Below are positions 22,943 to 31,698 of a DNA stretch of 31,698 bases, piece by piece. Positions within the stretch are counted from its first letter, which is position 1; every line of letters begins with the position of its first letter. Origin of the DNA: UBA7672 sp038326205 (lineage in GTDB: Bacteria; Pseudomonadota; Alphaproteobacteria; Caulobacterales; Hyphomonadaceae); NCBI GenBank assembly GCA_038326205.1, contig JBBQJV010000047.1:1-31698 (forward strand), in the 5' to 3' direction. The notes under the pieces are model-generated. The model was not told where the DNA came from and did no database searches. It saw nothing but the letters and a program-made list of their open reading frames with translations. The position numbers and the translations under genes were made by a program.

Positions 22943-24055
22943 ATGAAGCTGACCATCGACCGCAATGCCCTGATGCGGGCGCTGTCCCACGTTCAGGCCG
23001 TGGTCGAACGGCGCAACACGATTCCGATCCTGTCAAACATCCTGATGGAAGCCGAAGGCGACCGCCTGCGCCTCACCGCCACCGATCTCGACATCGAGGC
23101 GACTGATGCTGCCGAGGCCAAGGTGAAAAAAGCCGGTTCCGTCACCGCTCCGGCCCAGACCTTCTTCGACGTCGTGCGCAAGCTTCCCGAGGGCTCCGAA
23201 GTCGCCCTGGACCTGTCAGAAGGCCGCCTGTCGATTTCGGCCGGGCGCTCGAAATTTGGCTTGCCGACCCTGCCGGCGTCCGATTTCCAGACGATGGCCA
23301 AGGAAGCTGCGCCGGTGAAATTCGAGATGGCCGCCGCCGAGCTGCGCCGCCTGATCGACAAGACACGATTTGCAATCTCGACTGAGGAAACGCGCTACTA
23401 TCTGAACGGCATCTACCTGCACTGTGCCAAGGGTGCGAAGGGTAATGTGCTGCGCGCCGTGGCGACCGACGGCCACCGACTGGCGCTTGCTGAAACCGAA
23501 GCGCCCAAGGGCTCGACCGCGCTTAAAGGCGTGATCGTGCCGCGCAAAGCCGTGGCCGAGGTTCGCCGCCTGCTCGATGACGCGCCGGAGATCGTGACGA
23601 TCGAGGCATCGGAATCGAAAATCGTATTCCGTGTCGGTGAAGCTGTGCTGACGTCCAAGCTGATCGATGGTTCGTTCCCCGACTATCAGCGCGTGATTCC
23701 CAAGGACAATGGCCGTATTCTCACCATCGACACCAAGCTGTTCAAGGACGCGATTGACCGCGTCGCCACCGTGTCGGCGGAGCGTTCGCGCTCGGTGAAA
23801 CTATCGATTGCACCCGGCAAGCTGACATTGGCGGTGACGCATTCTGAATCCGGCAACGGCATCGAGGATGTCGAGGCCGATTACGACAGCGAGGCGATGG
23901 AGATCGGCTTCAACGCCAAATACCTGCTTGATGTCGCCGGCCAGATCGAAAGCGACGAAACGCGTATCGAATTCAACGACGCAGCCTCGCCCGCGCGCGT
24001 GCTCGACGCAAAAGACGAAGGCGCGCAATACGTCCTGATGCCGCTGCGGGTCTAG
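22943..24055 (+). CDS. dnaN: DNA polymerase III beta subunit (sliding clamp)
   Basis: A 370-residue protein forming the dimeric ring that tethers DNA polymerase to DNA. MKLTIDRNALMRALSHVQAVV at the start, the RNTIPILSNILM segment, ATDLDIEA, ATDGHRLA and the final QYVLMPLRV are diagnostic. The three repeated clamp domains cover about 1-120, 128-245 and 250-370. Length is normal for alphaproteobacteria (about 370). AGGAA lies about 11 bases before the ATG, slightly far, so translation may be moderate. recF starts 12 bases after the stop, and gyrB follows, forming an operon-like block. The attenuator-like structure lies just upstream. Confidence 0.97.
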   Translation: MKLTIDRNALMRALSHVQAVVERRNTIPILSNILMEAEGDRLRLTATDLDIEATDAAEAKVKKAGSVTAPAQTFFDVVRKLPEGSEVALDLSEGRLSISAGRSKFGLPTLPASDFQTMAKEAAPVKFEMAAAELRRLIDKTRFAISTEETRYYLNGIYLHCAKGAKGNVLRAVATDGHRLALAETEAPKGSTALKGVIVPRKAVAEVRRLLDDAPEIVTIEASESKIVFRVGEAVLTSKLIDGSFPDYQRVIPKDNGRILTIDTKLFKDAIDRVATVSAERSRSVKLSIAPGKLTLAVTHSESGNGIEDVEADYDSEAMEIGFNAKYLLDVAGQIESDETRIEFNDAASPARVLDAKDEGAQYVLMPLRV

Positions 24056-24067
24056 GATGAGGCGCGG

Positions 24068-25252
24068 GTGATCGATGCCGCGCCCGCCGAGGTCCGCCGG
24101 CCCCATGTCCGCCTGACGCGGCTGGGCCTTCGCGATTTCCGCAACTATGCGGCCCTCGATCTCAGGCTCGATGGTCGCCACGTCTGCCTGTTCGGCGCTA
24201 ATGGCGCGGGCAAGACCAATCTGCTCGAAGCCGTCTCGATGCTGTCGCCGGGCCGTGGCCTGCGCGGAACCGAGTTCTCCGATCTCGTGCGGCGTTCGCC
24301 CGAAGGGGTTGAGGCGGATGGCTGGGCGCTGTCGGCGGATGTGCGCGATGGTGATGTCGACCGCAGGCTGTCCCTGTCGCTCGAGCTGGACGAGCAAGGC
24401 CGCTCGAAACGCTCGGCGCGGCTTGATGGCGTCGAGACGGCCCAGGGCGAACTGGCTGAGTTCATGCGGGTGATCTGGCTGACGCCGTCGATGGACCGCG
24501 TTTTCGCGGGGCCTGCTGGCGACAGACGCAAGTTTCTCGACCGCCAGGTACTGGCGCATTTCCCCAGCCACGCGGGAGCGGCGGCGGGCTATGAGAAATC
24601 CATGCGCCAGCGCAACGCATTGCTGGAGCAGGGCCAGGGAAGGGGAGGTCCTGATCCGGCCTGGCTTGATGCAATAGAGATGGGAATGGCGACGGCGGGG
24701 GCGGCGATGGCGATCCACCGCGTCGACGCAGTGAAAGTCATGCAGGAGGCAATCCTTGCACGGCCCGAAGGCGCCTTCCCGAAGGCGCTGATCGACCTTG
24801 ATGGCGAGTTCGAGTTACACGCTGCAAACGGCATGGCGTTGACGGATATCGAGCAGGAAATCGTCTCGCAACTGCGCGAAAATCGGGGCCGGGATCGGGC
24901 TGCGGGACGCACGACACGGGGCGTTCACCGGACAGATCTGCGTGTCATTCACGCGCCCAAGGGGCTGCCAGCCGACCAGTGTTCGACGGGTGAGCAGAAG
25001 GCCTTGTTAATAGGGCTCATTCTGGCTAATGCGCAGGCATTATTCGAGCGTGATTTTGCCCCCTCTCCCCTGCTACTATTGGACGAGGCGGCAGCCCATC
25101 TCGATTCGGATAGACGTGCCGCATTGTATGACGAACTGACCGCGCTTGGCGGCCAGGCCTGGCTCACAGGAACGGACCGCTCCTTGTTCGACGCATTCGG
25201 CGACCGCACCCAGCGGTTCGAAGTTGGCGATGGGATCGTGCGCGAAGACTGA
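24068..25252 (+). CDS. recF: RecF recombination mediator ATPase
   Basis: A 394-residue SMC/ABC-type ATPase that, with RecO and RecR, loads RecA at single-strand gaps. It starts with GTG at 24068, 12 bases after dnaN, with only a weak GAGGCG before it. LTRLGLRDFRNYAAL (16-30) is the family N-terminus. Walker A is GANGAGKT (43-50), the ABC signature region is CSTGEQKALLIGLILANAQ, and Walker B is LLLLDEAAAHLDSDRR near the C-terminus. Length slightly exceeds the 360-380 typical of the family, mainly through a longer N-terminus and middle. The dnaN-recF-gyrB order is the classic arrangement, so co-transcription is likely. Confidence 0.96.
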   Translation: MIDAAPAEVRRPHVRLTRLGLRDFRNYAALDLRLDGRHVCLFGANGAGKTNLLEAVSMLSPGRGLRGTEFSDLVRRSPEGVEADGWALSADVRDGDVDRRLSLSLELDEQGRSKRSARLDGVETAQGELAEFMRVIWLTPSMDRVFAGPAGDRRKFLDRQVLAHFPSHAGAAAGYEKSMRQRNALLEQGQGRGGPDPAWLDAIEMGMATAGAAMAIHRVDAVKVMQEAILARPEGAFPKALIDLDGEFELHAANGMALTDIEQEIVSQLRENRGRDRAAGRTTRGVHRTDLRVIHAPKGLPADQCSTGEQKALLIGLILANAQALFERDFAPSPLLLLDEAAAHLDSDRRAALYDELTALGGQAWLTGTDRSLFDAFGDRTQRFEVGDGIVRED

Positions 25253-25294
25253 TACTGACTGCACAGCGCCCGGTCAGGGTGCAAAGAGGAATTC

Positions 25295-27754
25295 ATGACC
25301 GACGTGATCGAGGCTGCTGGCGACGAGCCCGAAAAAAAGAAGAAGTCCTACGACGCTGAGTCGATCAAGGTGCTGCGCGGGCTCGATGCCGTGCGAAAAC
25401 GGCCTGGCATGTATATCGGCGACACCGATGACGGCTCGGGTCTGCACCACATGGTCTACGAGGTCGTCGACAACTCGATCGACGAAGCGCTGGCCGGCCA
25501 CGCCGACCACGTTGCTGTGACGCTCTATGCTGACGGCTCGGCCGAAGTCAGTGACAACGGTCGCGGCATCCCTGTCGATATTCACTCGGAAGAGGGCGTC
25601 AGCGCGGCCGAGGTCGTGATGACCCAGCTGCACGCGGGCGGCAAATTCTCGAACACCGAAGAAGAAGGCTCGTACAAGGTCTCCGGCGGTCTGCACGGCG
25701 TCGGCGTCTCCGTCGTGAACGCGCTGTCGGAACGCCTCGATCTGACGATCAACCGGAACGGCAAGATCCACACCATGCGCTTCGTGCACGGAGAGCCTGA
25801 AGCGCCGCTGCGCATTATCGGCGACGCACCCATGAAGGCCGATGGATCGCGTCACGAAACGGGCACCACTGTGCGGTTCCTGCCGAGCCCGCAGACCTTC
25901 ACCATGGTGGAGTTCAAGCGCGAGACGCTGGAACACCGCCTGCGCGAGCTCGCCTTCCTTAACTCGGGCGTCAAGATCGTCTTCCGCGACCTGCGCGGGA
26001 GCGAGCCGTGGGAAATGGTGATGCAGTATGAGGGCGGCGTCGAAGCCTTCGTGAAGCATATCGACCGGCAGCGCAGTGCGGCGATCCCGAAGCCGATCTA
26101 CTCGATGACCAAGAAGGACGGCGTCGTCGTTGAGGTCGCCCTGCAGTGGAATGACGGCTACTACGAGAACGTCCTTTGCTTCACGAACAACATCCCGCAA
26201 CGCGATGGCGGCACCCACCTGGCCGGCTTCCGTGGCGCACTCACGCGCGTCATCAACAAATACGCCAACGAGACGGGTCTCGCGAAAAAAGAGAAGGTCG
26301 ACATCTCCGGCGACGACGCGCGCGAGGGCCTCACCTGCGTGCTGTCGGTGAAGGTGCCGGACCCGAAATTCTCGTCGCAAACCAAGGACAAGTTGGTTTC
26401 ATCCGAAGTCCGTCCCATCGTCGAAAGCTTGATGACGGATGCGCTAAGCCAGTGGTTCGAGGAGAACCCCGGCCCGGCCAAACTGGTCATGCAGAAGATC
26501 GTCGAAGCAGCCGCCGCGCGCGAAGCTGCCCGCAAGGCCCGCGAACTCACGCGCCGCAAGACTGCGCTTGATATCACGTCGCTGCCGGGCAAGCTTGCCG
26601 ACTGCCAGGAAAAAGACCCGGCCAAGTCCGAGATTTTCATCGTCGAGGGTGACTCGGCCGGCGGTTCCGCCAAGCAGGGCCGCAACCGCGAGAACCAGGC
26701 CGTGCTCCCGCTGCGCGGCAAGATCCTCAATGTCGAGCGCGCGCGCTTCGACAAGATGCTGCAGTCCGATCAGGTCGGCACGCTGATCACGGCGCTCGGC
26801 GCTGGCATCGGCCGCGACGACTTCAACATCGAGAAGATGCGCTATCACCGGATCATCATCATGACCGATGCCGATGTCGACGGCGCCCACATCCGCACGC
26901 TGTTGCTGACCTTCTTCTACCGGCAGATGCCCGAGGTCATCGAAAAGGGCTATCTCTATATCGCGCAGCCCCCGCTCTATAAGGCCGAGCGCGGCAAGTC
27001 CGAGCGCTATCTCAAGGACGATGCCGAACTCGACGAATACCTGATCGAGCAGGGGGTCAACGGACAGACCCTGGTCCTTGAAACCGGCGAACAGATCGCG
27101 GGCGCCGACCTTCGCGCACGCGTAAAGGAGGCCGCTGCGTTCAAGGGAACCCTGTCGCGCCTCGCCCTCCGCGCGCCCCCCTCCATCGTCGAACAGGCAG
27201 CGCTTGCTGGCGTGCTCAAGGCGGGGGCGGGGGAGGTGGAGGCGGAGGTCGCAGCCCAACGTCTCAACCGCGTCGCCGAAGAAGGCGAAGACACCTGGAC
27301 GGGAACGTTCGCGGACGGCGTCTTCCTTTTTACCCGCGTGGTGCGTGGTGTTGAGGAAAAAGCCGCACTCGACCCGCACCTGCTGGCGACCCCTGATGCG
27401 CGGCGTCTGGCCGAGCGCGCTGAGGCGATCGGCGATCTTTACGCGGCGCGCTCCGTTCTGCGTCACGAGAAAACCGGTGATGCGGTGGTGCAAGGACCTA
27501 TGTCCCTGATGACCGCCGTCCTCCACGCTGGCGAACGCGGCATCAAGATCCAGCGCTACAAGGGTCTGGGCGAGATGAACCCGGAACAATTGTGGGAAAC
27601 GACGCTCGATCCGAACGCTCGCACCCTGCTGCAGGTGAGGGTGGAGCACGCCGACACAGCGGACGAAATGTTCACCAAGCTGATGGGTGACGTGGTGGAA
27701 CCCCGTCGTGAGTTTATCCAGGAGAACGCGCTGGACGCTCAGGTCGACGCCTAA
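25295..27754 (+). CDS. gyrB: DNA gyrase subunit B
   Basis: An 819-residue type IIA topoisomerase ATPase subunit, which introduces negative supercoils together with GyrA. ATG 25295 follows AAAGAGGAA. The GHKL ATPase domain has E56-x-x-D-N60 (YEVVDNSIDEA), DNGRGIP (87-93) and GGLHGVGVSVVNALS (131-145). The transducer domain runs to about 420. The TOPRIM domain has EGDSAGGSAKQG (451-462) and MTDADVDGAH (523-532). The C-terminal segment IQRYKGLGEMNPEQLWETT is conserved. Between about 600 and 735 lies a less conserved region typical of the long gyrB form of proteobacteria. A terminator follows directly. Confidence 0.98.
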   Translation: MTDVIEAAGDEPEKKKKSYDAESIKVLRGLDAVRKRPGMYIGDTDDGSGLHHMVYEVVDNSIDEALAGHADHVAVTLYADGSAEVSDNGRGIPVDIHSEEGVSAAEVVMTQLHAGGKFSNTEEEGSYKVSGGLHGVGVSVVNALSERLDLTINRNGKIHTMRFVHGEPEAPLRIIGDAPMKADGSRHETGTTVRFLPSPQTFTMVEFKRETLEHRLRELAFLNSGVKIVFRDLRGSEPWEMVMQYEGGVEAFVKHIDRQRSAAIPKPIYSMTKKDGVVVEVALQWNDGYYENVLCFTNNIPQRDGGTHLAGFRGALTRVINKYANETGLAKKEKVDISGDDAREGLTCVLSVKVPDPKFSSQTKDKLVSSEVRPIVESLMTDALSQWFEENPGPAKLVMQKIVEAAAAREAARKARELTRRKTALDITSLPGKLADCQEKDPAKSEIFIVEGDSAGGSAKQGRNRENQAVLPLRGKILNVERARFDKMLQSDQVGTLITALGAGIGRDDFNIEKMRYHRIIIMTDADVDGAHIRTLLLTFFYRQMPEVIEKGYLYIAQPPLYKAERGKSERYLKDDAELDEYLIEQGVNGQTLVLETGEQIAGADLRARVKEAAAFKGTLSRLALRAPPSIVEQAALAGVLKAGAGEVEAEVAAQRLNRVAEEGEDTWTGTFADGVFLFTRVVRGVEEKAALDPHLLATPDARRLAERAEAIGDLYAARSVLRHEKTGDAVVQGPMSLMTAVLHAGERGIKIQRYKGLGEMNPEQLWETTLDPNARTLLQVRVEHADTADEMFTKLMGDVVEPRREFIQENALDAQVDA

Positions 27755-27769
27755 GCGCGGCGCCCTGAC

Positions 27770-27790
27770 GCGGTCTGCGGCCGTTTTTTT
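27770..27790 (+). terminator. Rho-independent terminator after gyrB
   Basis: CGGTC-TGC-GGCCG (27771-27783, one G-U pair) is followed directly by seven T residues (27784-27790), 16 bases after the gyrB stop. It closes the dnaN-recF-gyrB transcript. Confidence 0.7.
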
Positions 27791-28110
27791 CCACTCGCCG
27801 TCCATGAAGGCCGATTGACGCAACATTCTTTCGCGCTTGGCACCCGTCCCGCTGCTGTCGGGAGAATGTCACTGACGCGGATTGGAATTTCTTGCCTCCA
27901 AGCCACCTACTGATGCAGAAATGCTGCACAGACAGGCTTGTTGGTGGAAAATCCTTGGTGTGGGCGGGCAGGTATTGACGGGTCCCGGTTTATGGCAGGA
28001 GTGTGACCCAGTCATTCTTAGCGTCCGAACGTAGGCATTCGGTCGAGCGTAGAGAGTGGGCCAAGGCGTCAGTCGCCAATTTGGTTTGGATTTCTTGAGG
28101 GGTCAAAAAC
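27791..28110 (+). other. Noncoding spacer, TonB-receptor upstream region
   Basis: No credible gene occurs in these 320 bases. A small hairpin, TGCAG-AAATG-CTGCA (27914-27928), and a lone TTGACG (27975) without a partner -10 are visible. The receptor's promoter and any operator should lie here. GAGGGG (about 28097-28102) is its ribosome site. Confidence 0.5.
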
Positions 28111-31100
28111 GTGAAAACTACCGTCAAAGCGCACCTGCTGCGCTCCACTCTGCTTGCAGCCCTGTCGGTGGCTTCAGGCTCTATCGGAAGCGCATATGCG
28201 CAACAAACGGTCACCACGGGCGCGGGTCCCGAGGAAGACCGGGGTGACGTTGTTGTTGTTACGGGCTCACGCATTGCGCGTCAGGACTTCACTGCAATCA
28301 GCCCCGTCACAACGGTCGGCGCGACCGACATCGAACTGACGGCGACGCTCTCGGTCGAGCAGCTTCTGAACGAACTGCCCCAGGTCATTCCGGGCAACAC
28401 GGTTACCTCGAACAACGCCGGCGGCGAAGATTACGCCACCATCGACCTGCGCGGCCTCGGGCCAGGCCGTACGCTCGTCCTGATCGACGGCGAGCGGGTT
28501 CCCGGCGGCTCTACCTCGGGTGTTGTCGACATCAACACCATTCCGGCCGGTCTGCTTGAGCGGATCGAAGTCGTGACCGGCGGCGCCTCGGCCGTTTACG
28601 GTTCGGACGCCATCTCCGGCGTCGTCAACTTCATCCTCAAGAAAGACTATGAAGGCGCGGAAATCCGCTCGACCGCTTCGACTTCCGAAGGCGGCAAGAC
28701 CGACAGCTTCAACGTTGACGCCCTTATCGGCGGTAACTTCGACGACGGACGCGGTAACCTGACGGCCTACGGTTCGTACTTCACCCGCACCGGCGTGTTC
28801 CAGTCGGCCTATGACTACTCGCGCACCTCCGGCGCGGTCGTGTACGACTCGGATGGCGCCAGCACCTATTCCTATCAGCTGGTCGACAGCGCGCAGAAAT
28901 ATAACGATTATATTGCAGGTGCAGCTGCTGGGCACTCGCGCGGCCGGGCTGCCTCTGGTGGGTCAGGCACGCCGCCCTGGGGCTCTATCTCGAGCAACGC
29001 GGCCAACCCGTTCCGCAACCTCTCGACCCTGCTGCCGGGGCAATTCAGCGCTGCCAACACGGATTGCAACGCTGCAACTCCGGGCGTTGCCGTCAACGGA
29101 GGCGGTCTGTCTTTCAACGACTCTGGCGCGCTTACGCCGTTCTTCGGTGGCGGCGCTTGCGGCGTGCCTGACCGGGCTGCCGGCTCTTCGCGCTACAATT
29201 TCGCGCCGGACAATTACATTTACCTCCCGTCTGAGCGTTATGGTCTGACCACGCTGGGCCACTACGACATCAATGACGACATCACGGCGAACTTCATGCT
29301 GTCGTATATCCGCAGCCAGACACAGGTTCAGCTTGCGGCGACGCCGATCACGGGCCTGTCCATCCCGGTCAACTCGCCGGCAATCTCGGGCGCTGACGGC
29401 GTCCTCGGCACGGCGGATGATCCGCACCCGGATCTGTCGATCGCGCTCGGCTCACGTGCGAACCCTAACGCCAACTTCACCTACGCCTGGCGTGCGAACG
29501 GTATCGGGCCGCGCGTCGGCAATTTCGAAAACTCCGCCCTTACGGCGCGCGCCAACCTCACCGGCCACCTCGCGCCGGGCTGGGAGTGGAACCTCTCGGC
29601 TGGTTGGGGTGAGTCTGACTTTACGCAAGACCTGAAAAACAACGTTAACTCGGTGGCGCTGCTGCAGGGCGTATCCGGTTGCGCCAACGTTCCGGTTGCG
29701 GCGCGTCTGATCAACTGCGTCAACGTCGATATTTTCGGACCGAAAGTGACAAACGCTGTGATGTCCAACTTCGTTGGCACCGATATCAAGGCTATCGGCC
29801 GCTTCGAACAGTCCGTGGTTGGCGGTTACATCCGAGGCGACCTCTTCCAGCTTCCCGCTGGTCCGGTCTCGACGGTGTTCGGTGTCGAATACCGTGGTGA
29901 TGACGGTTCGTTCCTCGTCGATGACGCTCAGCAGCGCGGCGAAATCGCCGGCTTTAACCAGCAGAACTCGATCGTGGGCGGCGTCGATGTGTACGAAGCG
30001 TACACCGAGGTGGTCGTTCCGATCCTTGCGAAATTGCCCTTCGTCTACGACCTCAGCGTCGAAGCAGGCTATCGTGCGTCGGACTATTCGACGGTGGGTT
30101 CGGTCTCGAGCTACAAGTACGGCGGCAGCTACTCGCCGTTCAGCTGGCTGAGCTTCCGTTCGGTCTACAACAAGGCCGTGCGCGCACCGAACCTTCAGGA
30201 AACTGGTCAGGCGGGCGACCAGGGCTTCCCGACTTACACCGATCCCTGCCAGGGCGGCGTGGGCGGTCCGGGAGCAACGCTTCAGGCTTTCTGCATAACG
30301 CAGGGCGTCCCGGCGGGGGCCTATCCGGGCTTTGCTGCGACCAACACTCAGGTGCAGGCATTTGCCTTCGGCAATCCGAACCTGGACCCGGAAGAAGCCG
30401 AAACCATTACGGCTGGCTTGGTGTTCCAACCGGACTTCCTGCCGGTCGGCACGTTCAACATGTCGGTCGATTACTACGACATTACCCTGAGCAAGGCGAT
30501 CGTGCCGCGTGGCGCGCAGGCTATCCTCAATGGCTGCTACAGTGCGCTGGGTGCTACGTCGCAATCGGCTGCTGACTGTGGGCGTATCACGCGTGATCCG
30601 GCCACCGGCCAGACCATCGCCGTCAACACGTCGCTCGGAAACGGCATCGCGGACTTGCAGACCAAAGGCACTGACGTCCAGATCGAGTATGACTTCGATC
30701 TCGACGAAGTGTTCGCCGGTGTCCCGGGCCGTCTCAGCCTCGATACCCTACTTACCTTCGTGGACAGCTACGACAACTTCGGTACCGAAATCGTCGGCAC
30801 CAACTTCGCCGGCATCGGCGGGAACGTTCCGGACTTCAAAGCCGTGACGACGGGCCGTTACGAAATCGGTGACTACCTGTTCCAACTTCGTCACTCGTAT
30901 GTTCCGAGCCTGACCGACGGGAACTTCGCCTTTACGAAAACGCCTGAGTTCTCGAACTACGATCTCTCGGCACGCTGGAACGTGACGGATGCCCTGCAGC
31001 TCACCGCGGTCATCCAGAACCTCACGAACGAGTTCCCGCCGCAGATTCCGTCGGGCATCGTCGACCAGGGCAACACGGACGCCGCTCTCTACGCGCCGTG

Positions 31101-31146
31101 GGCTGTTGGCCGCGTCTACTCGGTTTCGGCCCGCCTGCGCTTCTAG
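28111..31146 (+). CDS. TonB-dependent outer-membrane receptor
   Basis: A 1011-residue receptor. The start is GTG 28111, with GAGGGG about 9 bases upstream. Residues 1-30 form a signal peptide ending SAYAQQ. A short extension with EEDRGDVVVVTGSRIARQDF leads into the plug, where GGEDYATIDLRGLGPGRTLVLIDGERV, in parts, shows the typical 'RGLG-x-x-RTLVLIDG' motif, and IEVVTGGASAVYGSDAISGVVNFILK ends the plug. The 22-strand barrel follows, with Asn/Asp/Gly-rich extracellular loops and cysteine pairs (for example near 315-345 and 712-728), and ends VSARLRF with the terminal Phe required by BAM. The family imports iron complexes, glycans or other large solutes. The ligand here is not readable. It is flanked by its own terminator and has no adjacent transporter genes. 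Confidence 0.95.
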   Translation: MKTTVKAHLLRSTLLAALSVASGSIGSAYAQQTVTTGAGPEEDRGDVVVVTGSRIARQDFTAISPVTTVGATDIELTATLSVEQLLNELPQVIPGNTVTSNNAGGEDYATIDLRGLGPGRTLVLIDGERVPGGSTSGVVDINTIPAGLLERIEVVTGGASAVYGSDAISGVVNFILKKDYEGAEIRSTASTSEGGKTDSFNVDALIGGNFDDGRGNLTAYGSYFTRTGVFQSAYDYSRTSGAVVYDSDGASTYSYQLVDSAQKYNDYIAGAAAGHSRGRAASGGSGTPPWGSISSNAANPFRNLSTLLPGQFSAANTDCNAATPGVAVNGGGLSFNDSGALTPFFGGGACGVPDRAAGSSRYNFAPDNYIYLPSERYGLTTLGHYDINDDITANFMLSYIRSQTQVQLAATPITGLSIPVNSPAISGADGVLGTADDPHPDLSIALGSRANPNANFTYAWRANGIGPRVGNFENSALTARANLTGHLAPGWEWNLSAGWGESDFTQDLKNNVNSVALLQGVSGCANVPVAARLINCVNVDIFGPKVTNAVMSNFVGTDIKAIGRFEQSVVGGYIRGDLFQLPAGPVSTVFGVEYRGDDGSFLVDDAQQRGEIAGFNQQNSIVGGVDVYEAYTEVVVPILAKLPFVYDLSVEAGYRASDYSTVGSVSSYKYGGSYSPFSWLSFRSVYNKAVRAPNLQETGQAGDQGFPTYTDPCQGGVGGPGATLQAFCITQGVPAGAYPGFAATNTQVQAFAFGNPNLDPEEAETITAGLVFQPDFLPVGTFNMSVDYYDITLSKAIVPRGAQAILNGCYSALGATSQSAADCGRITRDPATGQTIAVNTSLGNGIADLQTKGTDVQIEYDFDLDEVFAGVPGRLSLDTLLTFVDSYDNFGTEIVGTNFAGIGGNVPDFKAVTTGRYEIGDYLFQLRHSYVPSLTDGNFAFTKTPEFSNYDLSARWNVTDALQLTAVIQNLTNEFPPQIPSGIVDQGNTDAALYAPWAVGRVYSVSARLRF

Positions 31147-31170
31147 GCTGGACGACACGTCTACAGATGG

Positions 31171-31202
31171 GGCGGCGGGTCTTCGGATCCGCCGCCTTTT
31201 TT
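31171..31202 (+). terminator. Strong rho-independent terminator after the TonB receptor
   Basis: GGCGGCGGGTC (31171-31181), a TTCG tetraloop (31182-31185) and GATCCGCCGCC (31186-31196) form an 11-bp stem with one G-U pair, followed by six T residues. This is a textbook intrinsic terminator 24 bases after the receptor stop. Confidence 0.92.
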
Positions 31203-31310
31203 GTGCCATCCGCCGGCGCTGGATCGTCCTGATCTGTTGCAGACTCAACCGGGTTGGCGCGCGCAAACGCTCACACCGGCACACGTACGCCTGGATGCTT
31301 CTGCGCAAAT

Positions 31311-31698
31311 CTAATTCCAGATCGGATCGCCCAGGCGATCGACAAAGCCATCGCGCTCAAGTTCCGCACGCAACGGTTCAAGTTGCTCGGCATAAGCCCG
31401 CCAGCGACCCATGCCCTGTTTGTTGATGGGCTGGCGGACCTGCGAGGCGCTGGCGGTGGACACTCCGCTGCTGTTCTTTTCAGGTGCCAGACAAGCTGGT
31501 TCGAATTCCAGCCCGGCGGCATCCAGCAGCCGCCGAATTTCCGCGTCGGGATTTTCCACGAGATCTTCAAGTGTGATCTCGATCAGGCGGCTCCCTAGAC
31601 AGGCCCGCCAATGATCCATTATGCGGCGATATTGGCGATAGTTCGCTGCGAGATCTTCGAAGGAATATGACCAGTGATATCCGCCTTCACCGAACAGC
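31311..31698 (-). CDS. C-terminal part of a sulfotransferase-family protein (5' end outside window)
   Basis: The frame is open to the right edge, giving at least 128 residues to the stop at 31311. An in-frame ATG at 31619 is internal, because the preceding residues (YHWSYSFEDLAANYRQYRRIM in parts) fit the family. The segment WRACLGSRLIEITLEDLVENPDAEIRRLLDAAGL, in parts, matches the C-terminal region of PAPS-type sulfotransferases, where 'E-DLV-x-NP' precedes a helix with LLD. The tail has STASASQVRQPINKQGMGRWRAY, typical of the TPR-sulfotransferase proteins of alphaproteobacteria. TPR repeats would lie in the missing N-terminal part. The gene converges on the TonB receptor and shares the terminator zone. 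Confidence 0.85.
   Translation of the reverse strand, partial: LFGEGGYHWSYSFEDLAANYRQYRRIMDHWRACLGSRLIEITLEDLVENPDAEIRRLLDAAGLEFEPACLAPEKNSSGVSTASASQVRQPINKQGMGRWRAYAEQLEPLRAELERDGFVDRLGDPIWN

Noticed and set aside
21730..22965. 411-residue antisense frame over dnaA
   Set aside because: It is a shadow of dnaA and crosses the palindromic gap without a ribosome site.
25274..27826. Long antisense frames opposite gyrB (368 and 460 residues)
   Set aside because: They mirror a certain essential gene and show only low-complexity, Arg/His/Val-rich translations.

Overview
The window looks like chromosomal DNA of a high-GC alphaproteobacterium, most likely from the Hyphomonadaceae/Caulobacterales neighbourhood. 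The evidence is an rpsT-dnaA block followed by dnaN-recF-gyrB, a CC0125/CC1285-type lipoprotein, a large TonB-dependent receptor, many short exported proteins, and dense intact genes with few gaps. I see no tRNA, rRNA, CRISPR array, phage gene or insertion sequence. Most genes are ordinary, so the interest lies mainly in regulatory DNA and in one decayed gene.

Left part (1-9560): the 3' end of a probably TolA-like gene, a BamE/SmpA-like lipoprotein, and a tandem pair of exported metallo-beta-lactamase-fold hydrolases. These face a minus-strand 2-oxoglutarate permease/MoeB-like pair. A PIF1-like helicase then converges on dut, with the two stop codons overlapping. dut, a Dabb-domain gene and coaBC share the minus strand, an expanded version of the familiar coaBC-dut neighbourhood. 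A GFA-family zinc protein and a small unrecognised protein follow.

Middle part (9560-19500): an exported VOC-fold protein, a carboxylesterase lipoprotein, an aldehyde dehydrogenase, a CC0125/CC1285-type lipoprotein, a family 2 glycosyltransferase, a histidine-rich CDF zinc exporter and a divergent glucokinase. Next is comM (Mg-chelatase-like, competence-associated), which is a pseudogene: it carries an in-frame TGA and two frameshifts. A small exported protein closes this part.

Right part (19500-31698): enoyl-CoA hydratase, rpsT, dnaA, dnaN, recF and gyrB all run on the plus strand, giving a replication block. The dnaA upstream region holds three clustered GANTC (CcrM-type) sites. The 250-base dnaA-dnaN gap contains a 15-bp tandem repeat and a set of repeated and inverted 10-11-mers that can form mutually exclusive hairpins. 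This resembles a transcription attenuator ahead of dnaN-recF-gyrB, and I consider it the most interesting feature here. DnaA itself is divergent: the position of the usual arginine finger appears to be a glutamate. The window ends with a TonB-dependent receptor bounded by clear terminators and the 3' part of a minus-strand sulfotransferase.
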